64,000 nucleotides of DNA from the NCBI RefSeq assembly GCF_000701705.1, contig NZ_JNJP01000014.1, positions 6,460-70,459 of the forward strand, written 5' to 3'. Both the position numbers and the translations under genes were made by a program. Under the pieces are notes generated by a model. The model had not been told where the DNA came from, did not search any database, and saw only the letters and a list, made by a program, of their open reading frames with translations. The stretch is from Bilophila wadsworthia ATCC 49260 (GTDB lineage Bacteria > Desulfobacterota > Desulfovibrionia > Desulfovibrionales > Desulfovibrionaceae). This document shows positions 1 through 8,450 of this stretch, in pieces. Within the stretch, counting starts at the first letter, position 1, and every line of letters starts with the position of its first letter.

Positions 1-610
1 GCTCGTCCACCTTGGTGGAGCCGCTGTTCACGCCGATCATCATCCCGAGCATGTTGGAGGCGCTGGACACGCACGATTCGCCCGGAGGCATGGCGTGCAC
101 GCTGCCCGCGATGCGCAGGGTCATGAGCGCGGCGATCTCGCTCTCGCGGCAGTCCCACAGGGGCATGGTCATGCCGACGCGGTTGGCGGCGGCCTTGCCG
201 TGTTTTTTGATGACCTCGGCCATGCGTTCCGCGACCATGTCCACGGCCTGCGCGTAGGTGACGCGCTCCCACTCGCCGTTTTCCTTGCGCCGCATGGGTT
301 CGGTGATGCGGTAAGGGCTCCCTATCAGCTCGACGATGGACATCCCCTTGGGGCACATGGCCCCGCCGGTCCAGTAATTGCCCTTTTCCCCGGTGAGGCT
401 CAGCACCTTGCCCCCGGACACCCGCGCCCGGTAAGTGCAGCGTACCTGGCAGAACGGACAGTACCCTTTCATCTCGGTCACGGGGCCGACGTCCGGGACT
501 CCGGAGAAGCCCATGCCCCGCGCGTCGGGTGCCGCGGCGATCGCCGCGCCGCCAGCCAGCAGGGCCGCGCTCAATTTCAGGAAATGGCGTCTGGAATAGC
601 TGTCAGGCAT
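1..610 (-). CDS. TAT-exported molybdopterin oxidoreductase, catalytic subunit (N-terminal part)
   Basis: Only the first 203 residues are here; the gene runs off the left edge. The protein starts with a twin-arginine leader (SRRHFLK at residues 6-12, then an Ala-rich hydrophobic stretch), so it should be exported folded to the periplasm. It continues into the [4Fe-4S] domain that opens DMSO-reductase/formate-dehydrogenase family enzymes, with Cys51, Cys54, Cys58 and Cys86, the last in the sequence AMCPKG. Cys180 (in GESCVSS) sits where this family often carries its Cys or selenocysteine molybdenum ligand. The start is ATG with a GAGAGGGG ribosome site just upstream. The substrate (formate, thiosulfate, polysulfide or other) cannot be told without the rest of the protein. 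Confidence 0.88.
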   Translation of the reverse strand, partial: MPDSYSRRHFLKLSAALLAGGAAIAAAPDARGMGFSGVPDVGPVTEMKGYCPFCQVRCTYRARVSGGKVLSLTGEKGNYWTGGAMCPKGMSIVELIGSPYRITEPMRRKENGEWERVTYAQAVDMVAERMAEVIKKHGKAAANRVGMTMPLWDCRESEIAALMTLRIAGSVHAMPPGESCVSSASNMLGMMIGVNSGSTKVDE

Positions 611-859
611 GGGATGCCCCTCTCGGATAAAAGTGTTCGCGTCGCGTGGCCGCATGTTTCCTGCCGGCAACATTATGGGCAGGCCTCCGGGAAGCACCCC
701 CGCGCATCGGGCCATGAAGCGGTTCCCGGAAAACGGCTTGGGGAGGCCCGCACCGGGCGGGACCCGGCCAGCGGCGGATAGGCCGTCCGCACCGCTGGAG
801 GCCGTGGCATTTCCATAACGTGGCTTCTTCCAAATATCTGGGTTGGAAAAGGCTGTGAG

Positions 860-985
860 CAGGGATTCGACGGCACCGAAAGCGTTTGGGAAGGGAGGGG
901 CCCCGCGCAGGCAGGTCCGGGGAAGGGAAAGAGGGGCACTCGCCCCTTTCTTCAGAAAAGTCCCCCTTCCCCAGCCTCCCTCTAT
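860..985. repeat. Dispersed intergenic hairpin repeat, copy R1
   Basis: First of five related elements (others near 15.8, 55.4, 58.1 and 63.2 kb). It opens with GGGATTCGA, has a GGGAAGGGAGGGG block, and ends in a hairpin whose arms are GGGGAAGGG (about 919-927) and CCCTTCCCC (about 964-972), with the shared loop-side motif CTTTCTTCAGAAAAG. It lies just past the end of the ComEA-like gene and may end its transcript. The rest of the 611-1007 gap shows no gene. Confidence 0.6.
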
Positions 986-1007
986 GCCGTCTTACAAATC
1001 ACACGCC

Positions 1008-1331
1008 CTAGCAGTTGCAGTCGCTGGCGATGCCCTGAATGGTGGTGTTCCAACGCAGCTTGTCCATCTGATCCTTGGGGAGTTCCAGTTCGTTGAGATC
1101 GTCGTAGCTCTGGAACGAACCGAGCTGATCGCGCAGTTCGACGATCTTCTTGGCAACCTCAAGGGAAACCGCGCCGGTCCCGGCCAGCTCCTCGGCGGTG
1201 GCGCTGTTCAGCTCAAAACGTTTTTCCACTTCCTGCCGGTTAGGATCGGCGCTGAACGCATTGGAAGGCATAACCGCGCAAAACGAAAAGGCGAACAAGG
1301 CCGCGCACACAAAGGACATAAGCTTTTTCAT
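1008..1331 (-). CDS. Secreted ComEA-like helix-hairpin-helix protein
   Basis: A 107-residue protein with a clear signal peptide (KK, hydrophobic core, cleavage probably after AFSA near residue 28). One helix-hairpin-helix domain follows (FELNSATAEEL, then VSLEVAKKIVELRDQLGSFQSYDDL), as in the DNA-binding end of ComEA. Such small exported proteins bind DNA in the periplasm in competence systems, but free-standing copies also occur in bacteria with no known competence. The C-terminus ends in CNC, which could bind metal or form a disulfide. No other competence gene is nearby. Family assignment is good; the role is open. Confidence 0.8.
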   Translation of the reverse strand: MKKLMSFVCAALFAFSFCAVMPSNAFSADPNRQEVEKRFELNSATAEELAGTGAVSLEVAKKIVELRDQLGSFQSYDDLNELELPKDQMDKLRWNTTIQGIASDCNC

Positions 1332-1766
1332 GATGAAACTCCGAAGGATTATGAGTCAATGCAAGATGCCTGTTGAAGGGAAGATAGCGTACGAGTGTAA
1401 AGCGCGTATGGGTTTTTTGTAAAAAATTGTGAAGAAATTTTTAGGGAGACGCCTTTTGGGGCGACCAGACGCTCTTAATAGCGAACAGCCGGGCACGCGA
1501 AAGGGGAAGCCGGGCCTTATCCCCTGCGGAACTCCAGCCAGCCCTTGAGTATTCCCGATGCGGCGCATCAACCACGCCATCTTCCGGACCGCCATCGCCC
1601 GCCTGCGGGATGCCTGTCTCCGGCCCGGGACGAACGCGATGCTCAAGCGGCGGCAAAACGGATCGGCAGGAAAACCGTCCCGTGCGGCGTGCCCGGCTGA
1701 TGTTACCCGCCGGACACGTTGCAAGGGCCAATCATGGCGCACAGGCACCGAGGGCGGAGATTGTCT
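1332..1766. other. Gene-free stretch
   Basis: Both strands carry only weak overlapping reading frames without recognisable domains. The right part lies downstream of the truncated sigma-54 regulator and the left part is the upstream region of the ComEA-like gene. I see no repeat, RNA or terminator here that I could defend. Confidence 0.5.
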
Positions 1767-2189
1767 TCAGTCAGGGGAGGGGCCGAGAAGCTCCTCGCGG
1801 CTCAGTTTTGATTTTTTTATCTTTAAATACAGTGTGCTGCGCAAAATTCCGAGGAGGATTGCGGCCTGCCTCAGGTTCCCGTTGGTTTCGCGGATAGCCT
1901 TCCGGATGGTTTCGGTTTCCTGCGCCCACAGCCAGCCGTTTTTCCGGCCGGGACTGGAGACGGCCTCATGCTCAAGCATGGCCGAGGGGAAATCGCACGG
2001 CATCAGCTCTTGCCCGCCGCAGACGTTCACGGCGCGCTCGATGGCGTTTTCCAGTTCGCGGACGTTGCCGGGCCACGGGTATCGGTAGAGCAGGTCCCGC
2101 GCTTCGGCATTGATGGCCTGCACGCGCTTGCCGAGCGCCGCCGAAAACTTGTGCAGGAAATGGTTCGCCAGAAGTTCCACGTCGCCGCG
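1767..2189 (-). pseudogene. Remnant of a sigma-54-dependent activator (C-terminal part only)
   Basis: About 140 residues remain. They cover the end of the AAA+ domain (RGDVELLANHFLHKF, then WPGNVRELENAIERAV) and a C-terminal Fis-type helix-turn-helix (NLRQAAILLGILRSTLYLKIKK). The central ATPase core (Walker A, GAFTGA loop, Walker B) and any sensor domain are missing. Homology starts abruptly at about 2189, where an in-frame TGA (2190-2192) precedes it, and only a poor GTG at 2180 could start translation. The lost 5' end abuts the equally truncated aldolase on the other strand. The remnant could not activate sigma-54. Confidence 0.8.
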
Positions 2190-2806
2190 TCATCGAACTC
2201 CACAGCACGGAGGCGTTTGTGCGCGTGCGTGATTCCTCGCGCGCCGCCGTGCTCCACGCGCTGGATCTCGGGGCGCGGGGCATCATCATCCCCGATGTGC
2301 AATCGGTGGAAGAAGCGCGCAGGCTGGTGGAATACGCGAAATATCACCCTCTGGGAGCGCGCGGATTCGCTTTTTCGCGGAGTGCGAAATACGGGTTCCT
2401 GCCCGAGCTGAAGCAGATAGGCGACTATTTCACCGCCACGAACCAGCGCACGATCCTCATGCCGCAGTGCGAAACAGCCGGAGCGCTGGAACATATTGAG
2501 GAGATCGCCGCTCTGGACGGCATCGACGGCATTTTTGTCGGGCCGTATGATCTTTCTGTGGCGCTGGGCGCTCCGGCGCGGTTCGCCACCCCGCGGTTCG
2601 CCGAGGCTCTCGACCGGGTGATTGCGGCTTGCCGGGCTTCCGGCAAACTGGCGTTCATCTACGCGAACACCATGCCGGAAGCCCGGGCATACTTCGCACA
2701 AGGCTATCAGGGCGCGGCCATAGGCACGGATACGGCCTTTCTGGTCAAGGCCATTCAGGGCATGTTGCAGGGCGTAAAGGGACACTCCAAAAAAACGCAA
2801 AGGTGA
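2186..2806 (+). pseudogene. 5'-truncated HpcH/HpaI-type aldolase
   Basis: The reading frame carries the last 190-200 residues of a class II pyruvate aldolase: AFVRVRDSS, LDLGARGIIIPDVQSVEEAR, MPQCETAGALEHIEEIAALDGIDG and IFVGPYDLSVALG (metal-binding Glu and Asp segments of the family). About 60 N-terminal residues that should hold the first beta strand and a catalytic His are absent. The first start is a GTG at 2219 without a good ribosome site. Homology begins at about 2186, exactly where the opposite-strand regulator remnant stops. A complete paralogue is at 6572-7327. I treat it as a broken gene. Confidence 0.75.
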
Positions 2807-2841
2807 GGCCACCGCGTTCGGGGAATATATCCATAAAAAGT

Positions 2842-2878
2842 GGGGCGATCCGCATTGGGAGGACGCCCCGGTTTTTTT
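2842..2878 (+). terminator. Rho-independent terminator after the aldolase remnant
   Basis: GGGGCG (2842-2847) pairs with CGCCCC (2864-2869), and a run of seven T follows at about 2872. It serves the plus-strand aldolase remnant, which suggests the original gene was a normal transcription unit. Confidence 0.75.
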
Positions 2879-2923
2879 ACGTGCTGTTGAAAAAGATAAA
2901 CTCAACCCCAGAGAAAAACAGGA

Positions 2924-3700
2924 TCAGTTCTCCGCCGCCCATGCGAAATGGGGGTTCTGCACGCAGAACTTGCCCCCGCTGATTTCCACGGTACATCCCG
3001 TCACGTACCCGGCAAGATCCGAGGTCAGCATCACCAGCACCGGAGCCAGATCCTCCGGCGTGCCGAGCCGGTTCAGAGGGATGGAGCTGGTCATCGTTTC
3101 CCGGTGGCCTTCAATGCGCCCCCGGGTCAGCTCCGTTTCGATCATGCCCGGCATGTAGGCGAAAACCCGGATGCCGCGTGCCACCAGTTCCGCCGCCAGC
3201 ACGCGGGTCAGCGCCTCCACGCCCCACTTGGATACGGCATACGCCCCGTTCCCGGCCACGGGCATCCGGGCCGCGAACGACGAGGCGTTTACGATGACCC
3301 CACCTTGCTGCATACGCTCGGCGGCCAGCCGTGACCCCGCGAACACGCCGCGCAGGTTGATCCCCATAAGCCCGTCCCATTCTTCAAGGCTGACGTCCAT
3401 GAGCGGCTTGTAGATGCCCATTCCGGCGTTGTTGTACCATACGTCCAGCCGTCCGAAATGGGACACCGCCGTGTCCGCGAACCTCTCCAGCGCCTCCATG
3501 TCCGCCACGTCCGCCTCTACGCACAGCACCTCGTGCCCGGCCTCGCGGCACTGGCGCCGGAACACCTCCAGTTTGGCCCGGTTCCGGCCGCACACCGCCA
3601 CCCGGCAGCCTTCTTCCAAGTAACGCAGCGCGCAGCTCCGGCCAATGCCGGAGGCGCCGCCTGTAATCGCAACCACCCGTCCTTGCAGTTTGAGATCCAT
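2924..3700 (-). CDS. Short-chain dehydrogenase/reductase
   Basis: A complete classical SDR of 258 residues. It has the NAD(P)-binding motif TGGASGIG (13-20), NNAG (90-93), the catalytic Ser about 140 (NASS), and Tyr154/Lys158 in YAVSK. The start is the ATG at 3700 because GGAGG lies just ahead of it; the frame remains open upstream but without homology. The gene is divergent from the LarA-like gene across about 420 bp. With the racemase-like protein, 2-hydroxyacid dehydrogenase and aldolase nearby, it probably oxidises or reduces a hydroxyl group of the same acid. The substrate cannot be read from sequence. Confidence 0.88.
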   Translation of the reverse strand: MDLKLQGRVVAITGGASGIGRSCALRYLEEGCRVAVCGRNRAKLEVFRRQCREAGHEVLCVEADVADMEALERFADTAVSHFGRLDVWYNNAGMGIYKPLMDVSLEEWDGLMGINLRGVFAGSRLAAERMQQGGVIVNASSFAARMPVAGNGAYAVSKWGVEALTRVLAAELVARGIRVFAYMPGMIETELTRGRIEGHRETMTSSIPLNRLGTPEDLAPVLVMLTSDLAGYVTGCTVEISGGKFCVQNPHFAWAAEN

Positions 3701-4082
3701 GCTCGTCCTCCTTGATTGTGGACAACCGCCCCTGAAAAGACATGACCCGCCAAACCGATTTTCTGCACGGGGGATGCGTCCACCCCGCCGCGCATCCGGC
3801 ATCCGTTCCCCGGCAAAGCAGGCATCCCTGCCCGAAGCTAGCCGTTTGCCCCAGATGCGGCGTTCGCCTTCCACGCCAAGTCTCGGAACGCCTGTCCGCA
3901 CCAGTGCACGCTATCCGAGCTTTCCCGGACAGAACCGGCCATACCATTCCACTCGTGCACCTCATCCGAAACGTTCAGGATCGGAGGCACCCTGTGCCGA
4001 ACCTGTCCACCGCCTTTCTTCGTGTTGCCATGTGTCCGGCCATTGGGTATAGTCACTTCCGTGTTCCGTTATAAGAAATTTT
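3701..4082. other. Divergent intergenic region, SDR / LarA-like
   Basis: About 380 bp with only overlapping, unconvincing frames. It must hold the promoters of the SDR (minus) and the LarA-like gene (plus). Near its right end GTTCCGTTATAAGAA resembles a degenerate copy of the palindrome at 4083. Confidence 0.5.
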
Positions 4083-4099
4083 GTTCCATAATATGGAAC
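4083..4099. promoter_or_regulatory. Palindromic operator GTTCCATAATATGGAAC
   Basis: A perfect 17-bp inverted repeat (GTTCCA, five bases, TGGAAC) centred 28 bp before the start of the LarA-like gene. The TTCCA/TGGAA symmetry and spacing are typical of IclR-family sites. Arms with the same sequence and spacing recur at 11684-11702. The IclR gene at 5762 is the natural candidate to bind. Confidence 0.65.
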
Positions 4100-4118
4100 C
4101 TCGTAGGCGGAGGATGCC

Positions 4119-5447
4119 ATGCCCTTATTGACTTCGCTGCTCACAGGGATCGAACTGCCTTTTCTGCACCGGGTTACCCGCCACATTCCGGACGACGGGC
4201 TCTCCGATATTCCCCGTTCCGTCCGTGACGCTCTGAATGCGTCCGGGGTGGCGGAACGCCTCCTGCCCAACGGGGAAGTCGCCATAGGCGTAGGTTCCCG
4301 GGGGATAGCCGGTTTGCCACAGATCGTCCGGGCGACAGTGGACTGGTTCAGGGAGCGCGGGGCGCGGCCTTTTCTTGTCCCGTGCATGGGAAGCCACGGC
4401 GGGGCCACAGCCGAAGGACAGCTCCGCGTGCTGGAGCATCTGGGCGTGACCGCCGCATCGGCCGGATGCCCGATCCGGGCGGGGATGGATACGATCGTGA
4501 TCGGTACGCTGGACAACGGACTCCCCGTCCATATGGATGCGCACGCCACCTCCGCCGACGGGGTGTTCGTCATCAACCGGGTCAAGCCGCATACAGCCTT
4601 CACCGGGCCGCACGAAAGCGGGCTCGTCAAAATGCTGGTCATCGGCCTCGGCAAGCGCAACGGTGCGGACTGCTGCCACAGCCTCGGGTTCGGGCGGTTC
4701 GCGGAGGTCATGCCGCAAATGGCCCGGCTCCTGCTGGAGCGCAAGCCGTCCCTGCTCGGGGGATTGGCCGTGGTCGAGAACGCGCATGATCGGGTTTGCC
4801 TCCTTGAAGCCGTCCTCCCGGAACGACTGCTGGAACGTGACCAAGCCCTGCTTGTTGAAGCTCGTGCCCGGATGGGGTCGCTCCCCGTGGACGATCTGGA
4901 TGTCCTTCTCGTCGACCGCATGGGCAAGGACATTTCCGGTTCGGGCATGGACCCCAATATTACCGGACGTTCACCAAGTCCCTACAAGACAGGCGGGCTC
5001 AAGGCCGCACGGCTCGGCGTCCTGCGACTGACCGAAGCGAGCGGAGGCAATGCCACCGGCATGGGCAACGCCGATGTCGTCACCCAGCGTCTGGTCGATA
5101 GCGCGGATTTCGAGTCCACCTACGCCAACGCCATCACCAGCACGAGCCTCAAGGCGGCCGCCATCCCTCTTGTCATGCCCTCGGACGAGGCCGCCGTGCG
5201 CGGTCTCATCAAAACGTGCGGCGCGGGGCCGCGCCCCGTCCGTCTGGCCTACATTCAAGACACCCTCTCCCTGAACACGTTCTGGGCGAGCGCCGCCCTC
5301 GCGGAGGAACTGTCCGCCCGCCCCGACTGCCGCGTCTCTCCCGAATCCGGCGTGTTCCGATTCGATGCGGAAGGCTCGCTCGTCGCTCCGGGGTGGGGCC
5401 CTCCGGCAGCCCTGAATCCCACCGTTCCGCGTGAATCCCGCTCATGA
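4119..5447 (+). CDS. LarA-like (DUF2088) lactate racemase-family protein
   Basis: 442 residues. The segment MGSHGGATAEGQ and the later VKPHTAFTGPHESGLVKMLVIGLGK match the LarA superfamily, where conserved His residues and a Lys anchor the nickel-pincer nucleotide used to racemise or epimerise 2-hydroxy acids. A GGAGG ribosome site fits the ATG at 4119. No larB, larC or larE is in the window, so the cofactor would have to be made elsewhere, or the protein may not use it. With a D-2-hydroxyacid dehydrogenase and a pyruvate aldolase in the same neighbourhood, a racemase or epimerase of the imported hydroxy acid is a reasonable inference. Family is secure, substrate unknown. Confidence 0.8.
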   Translation: MPLLTSLLTGIELPFLHRVTRHIPDDGLSDIPRSVRDALNASGVAERLLPNGEVAIGVGSRGIAGLPQIVRATVDWFRERGARPFLVPCMGSHGGATAEGQLRVLEHLGVTAASAGCPIRAGMDTIVIGTLDNGLPVHMDAHATSADGVFVINRVKPHTAFTGPHESGLVKMLVIGLGKRNGADCCHSLGFGRFAEVMPQMARLLLERKPSLLGGLAVVENAHDRVCLLEAVLPERLLERDQALLVEARARMGSLPVDDLDVLLVDRMGKDISGSGMDPNITGRSPSPYKTGGLKAARLGVLRLTEASGGNATGMGNADVVTQRLVDSADFESTYANAITSTSLKAAAIPLVMPSDEAAVRGLIKTCGAGPRPVRLAYIQDTLSLNTFWASAALAEELSARPDCRVSPESGVFRFDAEGSLVAPGWGPPAALNPTVPRESRS

Positions 5448-5761
5448 CATATCCCACGAAGGGCCTTCGCTCAGGCATCCCCCGGATCGGGCCTTCCTCC
5501 CTTTCTGTGACACTCTGGACGGAAAACGGGGCGGTCTGGACTTTTGTGGGCTCTTGGTCTATAAAGAAGACTGTTTTTCTTGCTATTACAAGAAGATACG
5601 TATAGTATATAACGTTTTGTATTCTATCGCTTTTTAAACGTTCCGCCTCGGGGCGGGCATCTCCGGCGTTTCCGCGAAAAGACGCCTTTCCGGGCGGCGC
5701 CCCGGAATCTAGCGCGCTGGGGCGCGCACCACACCCAAACGGCTCCGGGAGTCTGCTCCGC
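5448..5761. other. AT-rich upstream region of the IclR gene
   Basis: A 314-bp gap. Its middle (about 5560-5635) is markedly AT-rich and contains the inverted repeat TTTCTTG-CTATTA-CAAGAA, plausible as promoter and operator DNA for the IclR gene. No coding sequence is evident. Confidence 0.5.
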
Positions 5762-6538
5762 ATGTTCGATAAACAGGTCGGCCACGTACAGGTCCTCACC
5801 AAAGCATTTACAATACTCAATATTATCGGCGAAAGCAGGGAACCGTTGACCCTGACTCAGATAGTCAACCTTTCCGGCATGTCCAAGACAACGGTTCACC
5901 GCCTGCTGAAAAGTCTGGTCGCCCATCAGTACGTATCCATCGACCGCCATTCCGAATATGTGCTCGGCTCTCAGATCGTCTGCCTCGGGGCCAAGGCCCT
6001 GCATACGAGCGTGGCCTCCACGGGCTACAGCATTGCCAGAGCCCTGTACGACGCCACAAAGCTGACCGTGTGCATCTGCACCCTGAGCGGCTTTGAAATC
6101 GTCTACCTCCAAAAGATAGCCCCCCGCATCACCATCAAGCAGGACGTCGGCAGCACGCGGCCCGCCTACTGCACGGCGCTCGGCAAATGCCAGCTCGCCT
6201 ACCTGCCCGAGGAGGAGCTTGACCGGCTCATCGAAACCCACGGCCTGCCACCCATGACGCCCAATACCGTCTGTGACGTGGCCCAGTTCAAGGAAAGCCT
6301 GAAAGAGGCCCGCAGACTCGGGTACGCCGTCAACCGGCACGAGGCCAACCCGCAGGTGGACGGCGTGGCCGCCCCCATCTTCGATTTTTCCGGCAAGTGC
6401 ATCGCCGCCATCAGCATCACAATCATCGTGCCCCTGCACGACAGGGACATCCTTGAATACGCGGAACAGGTCGTCGAGGCCGCCGCCCTCATTTCCAGCC
6501 GCATGGGTTACAACGCGGCAGACCAGCAATGGACATAA
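5762..6538 (+). CDS. IclR-family transcriptional regulator
   Basis: 258 residues: an N-terminal winged helix-turn-helix (SGMSKTTVHRLLKSL) and a C-terminal IclR effector domain with the usual signatures (GSTRPAYCTALGKCQLA, then GYAVNRHEANPQVDGVAAPIFD). IclR proteins are small-molecule-responsive repressors or activators of nearby catabolic genes. It sits in the middle of the hydroxy-acid module, and TTCCA/TGGAA palindromes lie before the LarA-like gene and before tctC, so it probably controls both arms. It converges on the aldolase gene, with a shared terminator between them. Confidence 0.92.
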   Translation: MFDKQVGHVQVLTKAFTILNIIGESREPLTLTQIVNLSGMSKTTVHRLLKSLVAHQYVSIDRHSEYVLGSQIVCLGAKALHTSVASTGYSIARALYDATKLTVCICTLSGFEIVYLQKIAPRITIKQDVGSTRPAYCTALGKCQLAYLPEEELDRLIETHGLPPMTPNTVCDVAQFKESLKEARRLGYAVNRHEANPQVDGVAAPIFDFSGKCIAAISITIIVPLHDRDILEYAEQVVEAAALISSRMGYNAADQQWT

Positions 6539-6542
6539 GATG

Positions 6543-6569
6543 AAGCAAGGGGGGCTGCCCCCCTCGCTT
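6543..6569. terminator. Bidirectional hairpin between convergent genes
   Basis: AAGCAAGGGGGG pairs with CCCCCCTCGCTT (one mismatch) around a two-to-three-base loop. A-rich and T-rich flanks let it work for the IclR gene and for the minus-strand aldolase. Confidence 0.7.
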
Positions 6570-6571
6570 TC

Positions 6572-7327
6572 TTAGCCGTGTAAGGCCCTCTCAATGGCCT
6601 TGAGGTGCTTGGTCAGCACATTGACGTCCGAGGACACCGCCACGAACGTATAGCCCATTTCCTTGAGCGTCGGGATCAGCGTGGCATCCGGCAGCAGGAT
6701 GCCGCAGGCCTTGCCTTCGGCGCGGGCGTTGTCGGAAACGAGCTGCAAAACATCCATGAACGCCGGGTCCGCGAACCGTTCGGGCAAGTTCAGGCTGGCG
6801 CTCAGATCCATCGGCCCCACGAACAGCACGTCCACACCGTCCACCGCCGCGATGGCCCGGCTGTTGTCCACGGCAAGTTGCGTCTCCATCTGGGCCACGG
6901 TCAGCAGGCGCTTGTTGGATTCCGCAAAATAGTCCTTGAAGCCGAACCCGAAATCCGAAGCCCGCGTAGCCCCGGCCACGCCCCGCACGCCTTCCGGAGC
7001 GTAGCGCATGAACGACACCGCCTCCCGCGCCTGTTCCTCCGTTTCCACATAGGGCACCATGATGCCCGCCGCCCCGATGTCGAGGCTCCACTTGATCGCC
7101 ACCCTGTCCAGCCACGGGATACGTACGATGGGTGCGGTGGGGAAACGGCTCAGGGCCTGCATCTGCGCCATGAGCCCGGCGGTGGTGGTCGGGGCGTGCT
7201 CGGAATCCAGCAAAGCCCAATCGAACCCGCACAGGCCCGTGATCTCGGCGGCGGCGGGCGAGTTCAGGCTGCACCACGTCCCAGCCACAAAATCCCCTCT
7301 CAATACGCGTTCACGGATATCAAACAT
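6572..7327 (-). CDS. HpcH/HpaI-family aldolase
   Basis: A complete 251-residue class II pyruvate aldolase. The family's landmarks are present: LLDSEHAPTTT (acid and catalytic His), VRIPW, GAAGIMVPYVET, QMETQLAV (metal-binding Glu) and FVGPMDLSASL (metal-binding Asp). These enzymes cleave 2-oxo-4-hydroxy acids to pyruvate and an aldehyde. The start is the ATG at 7327, after GAGGAGCG; earlier in-frame codons lack a ribosome site. It is the intact counterpart of the truncated copy at 2.2 kb. Next upstream on the same strand is the 2-hydroxyacid dehydrogenase, suggesting oxidation to a 2-oxo acid before cleavage. Confidence 0.92.
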   Translation of the reverse strand: MFDIRERVLRGDFVAGTWCSLNSPAAAEITGLCGFDWALLDSEHAPTTTAGLMAQMQALSRFPTAPIVRIPWLDRVAIKWSLDIGAAGIMVPYVETEEQAREAVSFMRYAPEGVRGVAGATRASDFGFGFKDYFAESNKRLLTVAQMETQLAVDNSRAIAAVDGVDVLFVGPMDLSASLNLPERFADPAFMDVLQLVSDNARAEGKACGILLPDATLIPTLKEMGYTFVAVSSDVNVLTKHLKAIERALHG

Positions 7328-7453
7328 GATTCGCTCCTCAAGCTTGGCTCCGGCACAGCCGCCGGAAGGGACGCGCCCGGTGAAAAAAGCGCGCAGAAAC
7401 GGATACGGCCCCAATGGGTCGCTTCACAACCAGCACTATTTGCAAGGAAAAAA

Positions 7454-8422
7454 TCAGGCCATGCCGATCTCGCGGCGGTTCATCACCACGCGGGGCTGGA
7501 GTTTTCCGTCAAGACAGTCGAGGACGTTCTGCACGGCCTGCGTAGCCATGCGTATGGCGCATTCCTCGGTCAGCGCCGCGTTGTGGGGGCTCAGGAGAAC
7601 CTTCTCCTGCCGGAACAGGCGGTGCGCCGTATCCGGCGGCTCCTTGGCGAAAACGTCGAGTCCCGCGCCGCCGAGATGCCCGCTCTCCAGCGCATCGCAC
7701 AGCACGTCCTCGTCAACGATTCCTCCGCGCGCGCAGTTGAGCACGAAGGCTCCCCGTTTGAGCAGAGCCAACTCGCCCGCACCGATCAAGTCCCGCGTTT
7801 CCGGCGTGGACGGCAGATGGAGGCACAGGAAATCGGTTTCCGGCAGGATAGCACGGAAATCCTTCACCATTTCCACCCCTTCCACGGGGCTCCGCTCCAT
7901 GTACGGGTCAAAAGCCGCAACACGCAGCCCCAGCGCCCGGCACAACGCGCCCACGCGCTGCCCGATGCGCCCAAACCCCATGATCAGCGCCGACTTGCCC
8001 GCCACGTCCGACGCCGTCCGCCGATCACGCCAGGCGAAATCCCCGGATCGCGTAGCCCGGTCACCCGCCATCGCATCCTTGGCCAGCGCCAGCAGCATCA
8101 TGAGCGTGTGTTCGGCCACGGACCCCACGTTGGAGTCGATGGCGATGGCCATAGGGATTTTCCGCGAGGACAAATAGGCCACGTCCACATTGTCCGTCCC
8201 CACGCCGTGCCGCGACACGATCCGCAGGCGATCGGCGCGCTCCAGCGTTTCCCGCGGAAGCGGGGTTGTGCGGACCACCACGGCGTCCGCCCCGGCCACG
8301 CCGCGGGCGACGTTTTCGGGGGACAAATCCGTCAACACTTCGTAGGTCACCAGATCCGGCCGGGATTCCAGCAGTTTGATCCCCTTCCGGTGAAAGGCGC
8401 CGACGCATACCACCTTGAACAT
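7454..8422 (-). CDS. D-isomer-specific 2-hydroxyacid dehydrogenase
   Basis: 322 residues with the two-part fold of the family: an N-terminal catalytic lobe, the nucleotide-binding motif GFGRIGQ, then the catalytic Arg (NCARGGIVDED), Glu (FAKEPP) and His (SPHNAAL). It should interconvert a D-2-hydroxy acid and its 2-oxo acid with NAD(H) or NADP(H). I chose the ATG at 8422 rather than the TTG two codons earlier because GGGAG is better spaced from it. It lies directly downstream of tctA and upstream of the aldolase, all on one strand, so uptake, oxidation and cleavage may be transcribed together. Confidence 0.92.
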   Translation of the reverse strand: MFKVVCVGAFHRKGIKLLESRPDLVTYEVLTDLSPENVARGVAGADAVVVRTTPLPRETLERADRLRIVSRHGVGTDNVDVAYLSSRKIPMAIAIDSNVGSVAEHTLMMLLALAKDAMAGDRATRSGDFAWRDRRTASDVAGKSALIMGFGRIGQRVGALCRALGLRVAAFDPYMERSPVEGVEMVKDFRAILPETDFLCLHLPSTPETRDLIGAGELALLKRGAFVLNCARGGIVDEDVLCDALESGHLGGAGLDVFAKEPPDTAHRLFRQEKVLLSPHNAALTEECAIRMATQAVQNVLDCLDGKLQPRVVMNRREIGMA

Positions 8423-8450
8423 GTGCAACTCCCTACTTTGTATGGTGTAA

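Noticed and set aside
95..781. Long plus-strand open frame opposite the molybdopterin gene
   Set aside because: It is the antisense shadow of the minus-strand gene, with no start signal and a composition driven by its codons.
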